Source: SKLM01 sp964514285
GTDB lineage: Bacteria; Chloroflexota; Anaerolineae; B4-G1
DNA: 17,603 nt
Direction: 5' to 3'
NCBI GenBank assembly: GCA_964514285.1
Contig: CAZEQC010000071.1
Span: forward strand, 1-17,603
Made by a program: the position numbers and the translations under genes
Notes under the pieces: model-generated
The model's input: the letters and a program-made list of their open reading frames with translations, nothing else
What the model was told of the DNA's origin: nothing
Databases searched by the model: none
Part shown: positions 1 to 7,966 of the stretch, one piece after another
Layout of the letters: every line of letters begins with the position of its first letter
Position numbering within the stretch: position 1 is the stretch's first letter

Positions 1-2280
1 GCCACCTACTTCCGCCGCATGCGGGCGCTCTTCCTCCGTGTCGCCGAGGCCTACGTGGAGCAGCGGGAACGGCTGGAGCATCCCTGGCTGAAGGAGAGGC
101 CCTTCGACGATGCTCAGGACGAGCAAGAAGAGATCGCCGCGGAGCTGGATAGCCGGGCAGCGGAAGAGCTGAGGCGCATCGCCGCTGTGGTCGAGACCGT
201 CGAGGAGGAGGGTCCGAAGACGCTCCTGCTGGAGATCGGCACCGAGGAGCTGCCGGCGGGCGACCTGGACGACGCCCTGGAGCAGCTGAACGAGATGGCC
301 CCAGATGCCCTGGAGGAGGCGCGGATCGAGTACGACGCGTTGGAGATCCTGGGCACGCCGCGCCGGCTCTCCGTGGTGGTGGAGGCGCTGGCCCCCCGCC
401 AGCGCCCCATCGAGGAGGAGGTCAAAGGCCCGCCGGCCCAAGTGGCCTTCGACGCCGGCGGACAGCCCACCCAAGCGGCGAAGGGCTTCGCTGCCAGCCA
501 GGGCGTGACGCTGGAGGATCTGGAGACGAAGGCGATGGACGGCGGCGAGTACGTGGTCGCCGTGCGCCGCGAAGAGGGATGCCCCGCCATCGAGCTCCTG
601 CCGGAGCTGCTGACCAGCCTGATCGACGACCTCCACTTCCGACAGAGCATGCGCTGGAACGAGACCGGGATCACCTTCTCCCGCCCCATCCGCTGGCTGG
701 TGGGGCTGCTGGACGACGTGGTCATCCCCTTCCATTACGCCGGCGTGGTCAGCGGGCGGACGAGCCGCGGCCCGCGCGGGGAGGGCTCGGCGCCCTTCGA
801 GATCGCCCGGGCGGCGGCGTACCCGGCGCTCCTGGAGGAGCACCACGTCATGGCCGACCGCGGCCGGCGACGCGGCTTCATCGCCGAGGAGGCGGAGGCG
901 GTGGCCAACCAGGTGGACGGCCACATCCCCCACGATCCGGAGCTGTTGGACGAGGTGACGAACCTGGTGGAGCAGCCCAACCCCTTCCTGGGCAGCTTCG
1001 ATGAGAAGTACCTGGCGCTGCCCAGCGAGGTCCTGGTGGCGGTGATGAAGAAGCACCAGCGCACCTTCCCCCTGCTCGACGACGAGGGAGCGATGCTGCC
1101 CTATTTCGTCGGCGTGCGGAACGGTGGCGACGAGCACCTGGACATCGTGCGCCACAACAACGCGGAGGTGATCCGCGCCCGCTTCGCCGACGCCGAGTTC
1201 TTCTACGAGGAGGACACGGAGCAGCCTCTGGAGGACTTCCTGCCGCGGCTCGACACGCTCACCTTCCAGGAGCGGCTGGGCTCGGTGCTGGATAAGACCC
1301 AGCGTCTCGAGGCGCTGGTGCCGGTGCTGGGCCCGATGGCGGGGCTGGACGAGGAGGCGATCGAGCTGGCGGAGCGCACGGCGCACTTCTGCAAGGCGGA
1401 CCTGGCCACCCAAATGGTGGTGGAGCACACCAGCCTGCAGGGCGTGATGGGCCGCGAGTATGCGCTCCAGTCCGGCGAGCGGCCGGAGGTGGCGCAGGCG
1501 ATCTACGAGCACTACCTGCCCCGCTCGGCCGACGACGAGCTGCCGTCGTCCAAGATCGGCCTGACGGTCGGGCTGGCCGACCGGCTGGACAGCCTGGCCG
1601 GGCTGTTCGCCATCGACCTGAAGCCGACCGGCTCGACCGATCCCTACGGCCTGCGGCGCGACGCCCTGGGGCTGGTGGAGAACCTGCTGGCCCACGAGCT
1701 CTCGTTCTCCGTCAAACGCGGGCTGGAGGAGGCCGGCGCCCAGCTGCCGGTGGAGGCCTCGCCGGAGGCGCTGGCGGAGGCGCTCGACTTCGTGGTGGAG
1801 CGGCTGCGCGGCACGCTGCGGGACGCTGGCTACCGCTACGACGTCGTCGACGCGGTGCTGGCGGAGCGGGGCCACGACCCCTACCGGGCCCGGGAGGGGG
1901 TGGAGCAGCTCTCCCGCTGGCTGGAGCGTCAGGACTGGGACGAGATCCTGGACAACTACTCGCGCTGCGTGCGCATCACGCGCAAGTACGAGGAGCGATT
2001 CGAGCTCGACCCGGAGCGCTTCGAGGAACGGGCCGAGGAGGAGCTCTACCAGGCCTACCGCGCGGCGCGGCTGAAGGTGACCCCGAACAGCTCGGTGGAC
2101 GACTTCTTCTCCGCCTTCCTGCCCCTGGTGGACGTCATCGACGCCTACTTCGCGCGGGAATCCGGGGTGCTTGTGATGGCCGAGGACGAGGCGCTGCGTG
2201 AGAACCGCCTGGCGCAGCTCCAGCACATCGCGGCCCTGGCCGACGGGATCGTGGATTTGAGCCGGATGGAGGGGTTCTAG
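1..2280 (+). CDS. glyQS: Glycyl-tRNA synthetase, fused alpha-beta chain (5' end outside window)
   Basis: Cytoplasmic enzyme that charges tRNA-Gly with glycine using ATP. The frame is open from base 1. The first ~30 residues (ATYFRRMRALFLRVAEAYVE and on) match the C-terminal helix of the alpha subunit GlyQ. After an acidic linker of about 40 residues comes the beta-subunit start, LLLEIGTEELP, about 68-79 residues after the Met at 19. The HD-like core (FCKADLATQMVVEHTSLQGV) lies near residue 457, and the C-terminal anticodon-binding region (VMAEDEALRENRLAQL) is followed by TAG at 2278-2280. The Met at 19 is therefore internal, not the start. Fused GlyQS chains of roughly 1000 residues are known, for example in chlamydiae. 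It is convergent with the signalling block and functionally unrelated to it. The beta part looks intact; the catalytic alpha part is not visible. Confidence 0.95.
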   Translation, partial: ATYFRRMRALFLRVAEAYVEQRERLEHPWLKERPFDDAQDEQEEIAAELDSRAAEELRRIAAVVETVEEEGPKTLLLEIGTEELPAGDLDDALEQLNEMAPDALEEARIEYDALEILGTPRRLSVVVEALAPRQRPIEEEVKGPPAQVAFDAGGQPTQAAKGFAASQGVTLEDLETKAMDGGEYVVAVRREEGCPAIELLPELLTSLIDDLHFRQSMRWNETGITFSRPIRWLVGLLDDVVIPFHYAGVVSGRTSRGPRGEGSAPFEIARAAAYPALLEEHHVMADRGRRRGFIAEEAEAVANQVDGHIPHDPELLDEVTNLVEQPNPFLGSFDEKYLALPSEVLVAVMKKHQRTFPLLDDEGAMLPYFVGVRNGGDEHLDIVRHNNAEVIRARFADAEFFYEEDTEQPLEDFLPRLDTLTFQERLGSVLDKTQRLEALVPVLGPMAGLDEEAIELAERTAHFCKADLATQMVVEHTSLQGVMGREYALQSGERPEVAQAIYEHYLPRSADDELPSSKIGLTVGLADRLDSLAGLFAIDLKPTGSTDPYGLRRDALGLVENLLAHELSFSVKRGLEEAGAQLPVEASPEALAEALDFVVERLRGTLRDAGYRYDVVDAVLAERGHDPYRAREGVEQLSRWLERQDWDEILDNYSRCVRITRKYEERFELDPERFEERAEEELYQAYRAARLKVTPNSSVDDFFSAFLPLVDVIDAYFARESGVLVMAEDEALRENRLAQLQHIAALADGIVDLSRMEGF

Positions 2281-2292
2281 GGACGCTCTTGC

Positions 2293-2310
2293 CGAAACGA
2301 GCTCGTTTCG
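2293..2310. repeat. 18-bp perfect palindrome downstream of glyQS
   Basis: CGAAACGAGCTCGTTTCG equals its own reverse complement. As RNA it can form a 7-bp stem with an AGCU loop, 12 bases after the glyQS stop. It could be a transcription or mRNA 3'-end structure working in both directions, or a protein-binding site. No U-tract follows, so terminator function is only a guess. Confidence 0.6.
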
Positions 2311-2316
2311 TCGCGA

Positions 2317-2342
2317 ACGCGGGTCGCAGACCCGCTGGGAGC
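2317..2342. repeat. Dispersed hairpin repeat, copy A
   Basis: The core GCGGGTC-GCA-GACCCGC (2319-2335) is a perfect 7-bp stem with a 3-base loop. The 26 bases 2317-2342 match 9426-9451 at 23 positions, and one difference keeps pairing by changing an A:T pair to G:T. This suggests a REP-like intergenic element rather than two chance hairpins. Confidence 0.6.
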
Positions 2343-2508
2343 TGTGGCGAGCCGACGCGAGCATACGAGGACCCCACCGCGGACGTGGCCCGCGAGCGCG
2401 TGGTCGCTATGCCCGCGTCGGCAAGAGAAGGGACTTCAAGACGGACGAGGATCTACCGGTCGACGTAGCCAACTTGCGCCGATCCTGCTGCGCGTGCACA
2501 GACAGGAC

Positions 2509-2523
2509 GAGCCGCAACGGCTC
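2509..2523 (-). other. Small hairpin at the 3' end of the REC-kinase gene
   Basis: GAGCCG-CAA-CGGCTC forms a perfect 6-bp stem with a 3-base loop and overlaps the first base of the stop codon region at 2523-2525. On the minus strand it directly follows the coding region. No T-run follows, so it may stabilise the mRNA end or act as a weak terminator. Confidence 0.35.
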
Positions 2524-3659
2524 TAGCGCGCGGCCGGCAGACTGAAGCTGAAGGTGCTCCCCTCTCCCACCGTGCTCTCCACGCCTACGTCGCCGCCGAG
2601 CTTCTCCACGATGCGCCGCACGATGCTGAGGCCCAGCCCGTGCCCGTCGGCCTGGACGTGATCCAGCCGCGTGAAGGGCGTGAAGAGCCGCTCCTGTTCC
2701 TCCTCCGTCAGCCCGCGGCCGTTGTCCCGCACCCAGAAGCGAGACTGCCCCGGCCCCGCCTCGGCGCCCAACGTCACGCAGGGCGAGATCCCCGCATCCG
2801 CCCTGCCCCCGTATTTGATGGCATTGCTCACGTAGTTGACCCACACCTCCTCGACCCAGGGGCCGTAGCCCAGCGCCGGGGGCCAGGTGTCGGTCACCGT
2901 GACCTCGGCTCCCGCGGCCTCTATGGCGGGTTCTAGGCGGTCCAGGGCTCCCTGCACGATCTGTCCCATGTCGAGTGACTCATTCGTCACCTCGTCCTGG
3001 CGCACGCTGGCCAGGAGGAGTAGCGCTTCGACGATGCCCGTTATCGTGTCGACCGCCTCTTTGATCGCATCCAGACATTCCCGTCCCCTCGGATCGAGGT
3101 GAGAGGCATAGTCATCCTCCAGAAGGCAGGTGAAGCCCGCTATGTGGTGGAGCGGGTTTTTTAGATCGTGCGCCACCGTGTGGGCGAAGGCGTCGAGCTC
3201 TTGATTCCGTGCCTCCAACTCGGCGGCGTACTGGCGCAGAGCCTCGTCGGCCTGACGCTTCTCCTCCGCCAGCCGCCGCTGCTCCAGTACCTGGTCGATC
3301 ACCGTGGGCAGCAGTTCCAGGTAGCCGCCGTCGACGTCCTTGACCAGGTAGTCACCCGCGCCCAGCTTCATCGCCTCCACTGCGATCCGCTCGTTGCCCG
3401 TGCCGGTCACCATGATGATGGGCGGCAGCGGGCCGCGCTCGACCAGCGTGCGCATCACGTCTAGGCCGGTGCAGACCGGCATCACCTGGTCGATCACGAT
3501 GATGTCGTGCACCTCGGGGTCGTAGAGCAGCAGGCCTTCCTTGCCGTCGCACGCCAGGTCAACCTGATAGCCTGTGCGCTCCAGGTGTCGCTGGAGCAGC
3601 CGGGCCAGCCCGGCGTCGTCCTCCATGCAAAGGATACGGGTTGGATGCTCCTCCGTCAC
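2523..3659 (-). CDS. Receiver-histidine kinase (REC-HisKA-HATPase)
   Basis: A cytoplasmic 378-residue protein with no membrane segment. The N-terminal receiver (about 7-128) has acidic pair E13-D14, phospho-acceptor D57, T85 and K107. A coiled-coil linker (129-155) leads to HisKA with H164 in VAHDLKNPL, then an HATPase domain with N275/N279, DNGRG at 312-316 and GHGLGLS at 339-345. Having the receiver in front suggests that kinase activity is gated by phosphate received from another kinase. The GTG start at 3657-3659 lies 4 bp after the preceding stop and has a GGGGG-containing Shine-Dalgarno inside that gene, indicating translational coupling. It is last in the likely operon. Its receiver closely matches the first receiver of the 9475-11514 product, including the unusual LVKDVDGG segment where K is followed by D, not P. 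Confidence 0.9.
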   Translation of the reverse strand: MTEEHPTRILCMEDDAGLARLLQRHLERTGYQVDLACDGKEGLLLYDPEVHDIIVIDQVMPVCTGLDVMRTLVERGPLPPIIMVTGTGNERIAVEAMKLGAGDYLVKDVDGGYLELLPTVIDQVLEQRRLAEEKRQADEALRQYAAELEARNQELDAFAHTVAHDLKNPLHHIAGFTCLLEDDYASHLDPRGRECLDAIKEAVDTITGIVEALLLLASVRQDEVTNESLDMGQIVQGALDRLEPAIEAAGAEVTVTDTWPPALGYGPWVEEVWVNYVSNAIKYGGRADAGISPCVTLGAEAGPGQSRFWVRDNGRGLTEEEQERLFTPFTRLDHVQADGHGLGLSIVRRIVEKLGGDVGVESTVGEGSTFSFSLPAAR

Positions 3660-3663
3660 CGGC

Positions 3664-4107
3664 TCAGCCCCCGTCCGGCACGGTGACCACCGAGAGGAAG
3701 AGCCCGATCTTGCGGATGGCGTCGGAGAACTCCTGGTAGTCCACCGGTTTGGTGATGTAGACGTTGCAGCCCAGGTCGTAACAGCGTTTCACCTCGCGCG
3801 TGTCGTCCGTGGTGGTGAGAATGATGACCGGGATGCGCCTGGTCCGCTCGTTGGCCTTCATACGCTTGAGCACTTGGTAGCCGTCGAGGACGGGCAGGTT
3901 CAGATCCAGGAGAACCAACAGCGGTGAGGCGGCCCCCGTGCCCTCGTACGCTCCCTCGCCGTGCAGATAGTCGAGGGCTTGCTGGCCGTCGCCGACGATG
4001 ACCAGTTGGTTAGTGATGCCCGAGCGGCGCAAGTTCTTCTCGATCAGCCGCGCGTGACCGAGGTCGTCCTCCACCAAGAGAATTGAGACTTCCTGTGTTC
4101 TAGCCAA
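3664..4107 (-). CDS. Single-domain response regulator, Rcp1-like
   Basis: A stand-alone receiver of 147 residues with no output domain. Acidic pair E13-D14, phospho-acceptor D68 in LLDLNLP, T98 and K120-P121 are all present. The long beta3-side loop (HGEGAYEGTG), DLGCNVYITKPVD and the VVTVP end are typical of the Rcp1 family, which partners phytochrome-type kinases. The start is a TTG at 4107-4105, preceded by GGAGAGG at a 6-base spacing. It overlaps the upstream kinase stop by 8 bp, so the two are translationally coupled. The frame stays open further upstream (to 4362), but that part is antisense-free shadow of the kinase C-terminus in another frame and is Arg/Ser-rich. Its likely phosphate donor is the 4100-5971 kinase, and possibly its paralogue at 6131-7963. 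Confidence 0.9.
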   Translation of the reverse strand: MARTQEVSILLVEDDLGHARLIEKNLRRSGITNQLVIVGDGQQALDYLHGEGAYEGTGAASPLLVLLDLNLPVLDGYQVLKRMKANERTRRIPVIILTTTDDTREVKRCYDLGCNVYITKPVDYQEFSDAIRKIGLFLSVVTVPDGG

Positions 4108-5971
4108 CGTTGTCCTCTCCTTCCAGGTCTTCTTCGATACGATTGGGAATCGTGAACGTGAACGTGGTTCCCTGACCCAGCTCTGACTTGCACCAGATAC
4201 GCCCGCCGTGGCGCCGCACCAGGGTGTGCACATAGGGCAGCCCCATGCCCTCGCCGGGGACATCCTGCCGACCCACCCGCCGGAAGGGTGCGAACGCCCT
4301 GGGGATATCGTCCGCGGCGATTCCGCGCCCGTTGTCCCGGATGTGGAACGTCGCCTCCACATCGTCCCGCCCGCCGGTGATCTCGATCTCCCCGGGCCGC
4401 CCCGGCTCGAGGTACTTCAGGGCGTTGTCCAGCAGGTTCCCTATGATCTGGTCCATCGAGGTCCGATCCGCCACCACGTCGGGCAGCGGACCGAGCCGAA
4501 TGCGTACGTCGCGTTCCTCGATCTGATGGGCCAGGCTCTTCAAGACATCCTGAACCAGGGTCCTGGTTTCGACGCGTTCATGGAACAGGTGTCTGCGGCC
4601 GAGGCGCGAGAGACGGAGCACGGCGCTGATGTAGGCGTCCATGCGGGCCACAGATGACTCGATGAAGTGAAGCGCCTCAGGCACGTCCTCGTCCATAGCA
4701 TAGCGCAAGCGTTCACGCTCCTCTACGTCCAGGTGGGGGAGAGTCCTCTCCACAGTGGACTGGATCTCGTCCAGGGAGCGCACAAGCTCCGAGGAAAAGC
4801 CCTTGAGGCTGACCAGAGGGGCCCGCAGGTCGTGGGAGACGATATAGGCGAACTGACGGATCTCTTCGTTGGCCTGCTCCAGCTCAGCGGTGCGCTCCTG
4901 GACCCGCGCCTCCAGCTCATCGCGCGCGCGACGCAGCATCTGAGCCTGCTTTCGCTCGGTGATGTCGCGCCAGACGATTAAGCGCCCGGTCAGACGGCCG
5001 CTCCGGTCGAACAGAGGGGAGATGCGCAGATCCAAGTCGCGGGGGTGATCGTTGCCCACGCGGATCTCCGTCAGCGTCTCGGTGATGTCCTCAAAGCGCT
5101 CCGTCACCTTGGGCCACTGGGCCAACGCCTCGTCCAGCGGCTTGCCGATCAGCGGCGTGACCCCCAGAGCGTCGCTGGCCGCCCGGTTGGCATCCACCAC
5201 CCGGTCCTGACCATCCAGCACCAGCACGCCATCCTCCATATCCTCGACCAGCGCGTCGCGGGCCACCGGCACCAGATCGAAGAGCTGCAGCCGCGAGATG
5301 CCCCAGAGCAGCGTCAGTCCGGTGAGGGCGAAGCCGACGGGCGTGAAGTCGTAGCCGCCCGCCGGCCCCAACTCGAAGACGTACATCGCACTGGCTATCC
5401 AGGGCGGCGCCACGCCCGCTAGCAGGGCCAGCGCTTGTTGGCGATGGACGTCGCGGAAGCGGTAGCTGGTCCAGACCAGTATGGCGCCGGCCACGCCCAC
5501 CAGGAGGTAGAAATAGACCACCTCGATCCAGAACCAGGGGCCGTGGCCGTAGATCAGCATATTGCTGTCCGGATCGGCGCTGGGTGTGAAACTGGGCCAG
5601 AGGAGGCCGTGCCACTGGTTCGTGGTCGCCATCGTGAAGGTGACCACGGGGATCACCCACAGCGCGATCTGTCTGCGGCGCGTCAGCCAGCGGTCGAGCT
5701 GGGCGTACTCAAGCGCGAGCATAAGAAGGAAGACTGGGCTGCTGACCACACCGATATACTGGACGACGCTCCAGAAGACCTTGTGAGGCACGCCGACGGC
5801 AACAGCCTCCAGCGCCACAGCTAGAGACCATTCCGCCACCGCCACCATAAGCAGGGCCAGGGGACGGCCGCCGGGCGCATCCCGGCGCCGCCATGCAGCC
5901 ACAGCCGCTGCCGCCGAGATGACCGCGGCGATGAACAGCGCAATGGCATAGGGTGTGACGATCCAACGCAC
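4100..5971 (-). CDS. Sensor histidine kinase, 7TM-PAS-HisKA-HATPase
   Basis: A membrane sensor kinase of 623 residues. The first ~230 residues hold about seven hydrophobic segments and resemble the histidine-kinase N-terminal 7TM module. A PAS-like domain (about 240-340, ending in WRDITERK) is followed by a signalling helix with QERTAELEQANEEI. HisKA has H380 in IVSHDLRAPL; HATPase has N512/N516, DNGRG at 546-550 and GMGLPYV. The core is of the phytochrome-like type that works with Rcp1-like regulators, and such a regulator gene overlaps its 3' end by 8 bp. The start is GTG at 5971 with GGGAGGAG at a 6-base spacing. The ligand of the 7TM module is not predictable. The kinase core is a close paralogue of the next gene upstream. 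Confidence 0.93.
   Translation of the reverse strand: MRWIVTPYAIALFIAAVISAAAAVAAWRRRDAPGGRPLALLMVAVAEWSLAVALEAVAVGVPHKVFWSVVQYIGVVSSPVFLLMLALEYAQLDRWLTRRRQIALWVIPVVTFTMATTNQWHGLLWPSFTPSADPDSNMLIYGHGPWFWIEVVYFYLLVGVAGAILVWTSYRFRDVHRQQALALLAGVAPPWIASAMYVFELGPAGGYDFTPVGFALTGLTLLWGISRLQLFDLVPVARDALVEDMEDGVLVLDGQDRVVDANRAASDALGVTPLIGKPLDEALAQWPKVTERFEDITETLTEIRVGNDHPRDLDLRISPLFDRSGRLTGRLIVWRDITERKQAQMLRRARDELEARVQERTAELEQANEEIRQFAYIVSHDLRAPLVSLKGFSSELVRSLDEIQSTVERTLPHLDVEERERLRYAMDEDVPEALHFIESSVARMDAYISAVLRLSRLGRRHLFHERVETRTLVQDVLKSLAHQIEERDVRIRLGPLPDVVADRTSMDQIIGNLLDNALKYLEPGRPGEIEITGGRDDVEATFHIRDNGRGIAADDIPRAFAPFRRVGRQDVPGEGMGLPYVHTLVRRHGGRIWCKSELGQGTTFTFTIPNRIEEDLEGEDNVG
4114..4122 (-). promoter_or_regulatory. 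Shine-Dalgarno deciding the TTG start of the Rcp1-like regulator
   Basis: On the minus strand AAGGAGAGG is followed by ACAACG and then TTG at 4107-4105. There is no ATG or GTG at a suitable spacing before the receiver fold begins. The site lies inside the last codons of the upstream kinase gene. Confidence 0.75.
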
Positions 5972-6027
5972 AGTGATCTCCTCCCGTCTTAGAGATCCAA
6001 GCTAGCTGCTGGTCTTTTCCCTCGTGG

Positions 6028-6045
6028 TAACGGCTTCAGCCGTTA
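6028..6045. repeat. Palindrome in the spacer between two kinase genes
   Basis: TAACGGCT-TC-AGCCGTTA is a perfect 8-bp inverted repeat with a 2-base centre, within the 159-bp spacer 5972-6130. On the minus strand it would form a stem between the paralogous kinase genes. No T-run follows. Bases 6020-6035, including its left arm, match 9313-9328 at 15 of 16 positions, suggesting a second small repeat family. Confidence 0.55.
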
Positions 6046-6130
6046 TTCGGGCAGGAAAGAGACTGAGACCGTGATGCGCTTGATCGAACCGCCGCCACGA
6101 CCTTCGACGACTCGATCTAAGAGTCTTCGC

Positions 6131-7963
6131 TTAGACCTCATCCTCGGTGTCGGCGCAAGACACGACCAGCGTGAAGCTGAACGTCGTCCCTTCGCCCAGC
6201 TCCGACTCGCACCAGATGCGCCCGCCGTGGCGCCGCACCAGGGTCTGGACGTAGGGCAGGCCCATGCCGTCGCCCGGCGCGTTCTGCCTGCCGGCGCGGC
6301 GAAAGGGCGCGAACACTTTGTGCAGATCATCCTTGGCGATCCCCCGCCCGTTGTCGCGGACGTGGAACGTAATCATCTCCTCGTCAGCGCCCGACCCATC
6401 GCGCTCGGCCGTGATCTCGATCTCCCCGGGCCGGCCCGGATGAAGGTACTTCAGGGCGTTATCGAGGAGATTGCCCATGATTTGCTCTATCGACGTACGA
6501 TCCACGACGACGGTCGGCAGCGCGCCGACAGTGACGTCCACGTCGTATTCCTCGATCTGGTGGGCCAAGCTCTCCAACGCGTCTTGGATCAGGGCCGCCA
6601 TGTTGACCGGCTCGGGATGGAGCTCCCGCCGACCGAGGCGGGAGAGCCGCAAAACGGCGTTGATGAAGGCGTCCATGCGGCTCACAGAGGACTCGATGAA
6701 ATCTAGTGCCTCTGGCACGTCCTCGTCCATGGCGTAGCGGAGCCGTTGCTGCTGATCCTCATCGAGGTGGGGGCGGGCGTCGTCCAGCACCGACTCGATC
6801 TCGTCCAGAGCGAACCGCAGCTCCGCCGAGAAGCCCTTCAGGTTGACCAAGGGCGCCCGCAGATCGTGAGAGACGATATAGGCGAAGTGCTTGATCTCCT
6901 CGTTGGCTTGCTCCAGCTCGGTGGTGCGCTCCTGAACGCGGACCTCCAGATTGTCCCGGGCGGCCCGTAGAGCTCGCTCCGCGTGCTGTCGCTCCGCCAT
7001 GCGCCGTGAGAAGACGACGCCCAGCCCCACGCCTGTCAGCGCCGCGATGGCCGTGGTGAGCATCAGCACCCAGCGCGTCTGGGCGATCAGTCGCTTTGAG
7101 GACACGTTGGCCTGATCGAACGTCGCCTCAACGCTGCTGACGATCTCCGAGGCGGTGCCGCTGATCTCCGGCTCTAGGACGTCCAGCTCCGTCTCGAAGA
7201 GATCTTGCACCTCGATGGTGTCCTGGCGGATAGACTGGAAGCCCTCCCAATAGATGTCGGCGGCGGCGCGGGCCCGGACGGCGTTCTCGCGCTGCGTAGG
7301 GGAGCTGAGGCTCTCCTCAAGGTTGGTAAGCGCCACCCTCAGCTGCTGGTGTGCGGCCTCAAAGAGCACGCTGTACCGCTCGTCGCTGTCCTCCAGATAG
7401 CGGGCCGCGTTGAGACGCATGGACTGGAAGGCGTTCCGGGCGTTGCTCACCGCCAGGAAGGCGCCTGTGTCGTCCAGGGAGACGACGTGCATCCGCAGGG
7501 CCGTCAGCCTATCGTCGGTCTGCAGGCCCTGCACGTCCAGCACCTCGGACTGCACCCGCTGCCGCCGACGGATCAGCGTCGCGATTCTTGCGAAGGCCTC
7601 GCCGTACGCCTCGACGGCCGGGTCGACGCGTTCCAGCATCGCCACCCGCTTCGGCTCCGTGATCTGCTCATCGGCCCGTAACAGCAAGTCGCTCAGCTCG
7701 GCGAAGGCCTGGTTGAACTGATCGAGGTCGGTCTGATCCTGGGTGTTGACGTAGCGGTGCGCGTGGAAGCGGATCAGCACGACCTGGTTGACGATCTCCT
7801 TAGAGAGCACGATGTCCGCTGTCAGGTTGTTGGTCAGGTCGTCCATGGCGTCGCTGATGCGGTAGAGCCGGACGGCGGCTAGAATACCGATGGCCACCAC
7901 CGAGATCAGGGCCGCTACGTAGATGGCGGTCAGCGCTGGATTTCCTCTAGAGAGATCGACCAT
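6131..7963 (-). CDS. Sensor histidine kinase with large helical extracytoplasmic domain
   Basis: A 610-residue kinase. TM1 (about 11-32) and TM2 (about 298-319) flank a ~265-residue outside region that reads as long amphipathic helices with few Pro/Gly, like the helical bimodular or TorS-type sensor fold. No HAMP domain is obvious. A signalling helix (about 325-357, QERTTELEQANEEI) leads straight to HisKA (H366) and HATPase (N498/N502, DNGRG 537-541, GMGLPYV). ATG at 7963 has GGAGAG at a 6-base spacing and starts 3 bp after the solute-binding lipoprotein stop (TGA GCA ATG). This tight coupling suggests the lipoprotein delivers the ligand signal. The partner regulator is probably the Rcp1-like receiver downstream. 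TorS-like recognition is an inference from architecture and context. Confidence 0.92.
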   Translation of the reverse strand: MVDLSRGNPALTAIYVAALISVVAIGILAAVRLYRISDAMDDLTNNLTADIVLSKEIVNQVVLIRFHAHRYVNTQDQTDLDQFNQAFAELSDLLLRADEQITEPKRVAMLERVDPAVEAYGEAFARIATLIRRRQRVQSEVLDVQGLQTDDRLTALRMHVVSLDDTGAFLAVSNARNAFQSMRLNAARYLEDSDERYSVLFEAAHQQLRVALTNLEESLSSPTQRENAVRARAAADIYWEGFQSIRQDTIEVQDLFETELDVLEPEISGTASEIVSSVEATFDQANVSSKRLIAQTRWVLMLTTAIAALTGVGLGVVFSRRMAERQHAERALRAARDNLEVRVQERTTELEQANEEIKHFAYIVSHDLRAPLVNLKGFSAELRFALDEIESVLDDARPHLDEDQQQRLRYAMDEDVPEALDFIESSVSRMDAFINAVLRLSRLGRRELHPEPVNMAALIQDALESLAHQIEEYDVDVTVGALPTVVVDRTSIEQIMGNLLDNALKYLHPGRPGEIEITAERDGSGADEEMITFHVRDNGRGIAKDDLHKVFAPFRRAGRQNAPGDGMGLPYVQTLVRRHGGRIWCESELGEGTTFSFTLVVSCADTEDEV

Positions 7964-7966
7964 TGC

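Larger units (their letters stand above)
2281..2522. other. Convergent intergenic spacer, no gene supported
   Basis: This 242-bp spacer separates the glyQS stop from the stop of the REC-kinase gene on the other strand. It holds an 18-bp perfect palindrome, one copy of a dispersed hairpin repeat, and a small hairpin touching the kinase stop codon. No stem is followed by a clear T-run, so no canonical intrinsic terminator can be called for either gene. A 60-codon open frame at 2344-2526 (+) resembles no family I know and has no good ribosome binding site. Confidence 0.6.

Noticed and set aside
2281..2522. Intrinsic terminator for glyQS or the REC-kinase gene
   Set aside because: Stems exist but none is followed by a T-run on either strand.
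2344..2526. 60-codon open frame in the convergent spacer
   Set aside because: No ribosome binding site, Arg-rich composition, no recognisable family, and it overlaps the kinase stop.
4108..4362. Extension of the Rcp1-like regulator
   Set aside because: It is an out-of-frame reading of the kinase C-terminus, rich in Arg/Ser/Trp, with no domain.
6071..6706. Long plus-strand frames opposite the kinase genes (also around 13261-14286, 10717-11283 and 8078-8647)
   Set aside because: They are GC-bias shadows: frames opposite coding regions with no start signals or domains, while the minus-strand proteins have complete catalytic motifs.
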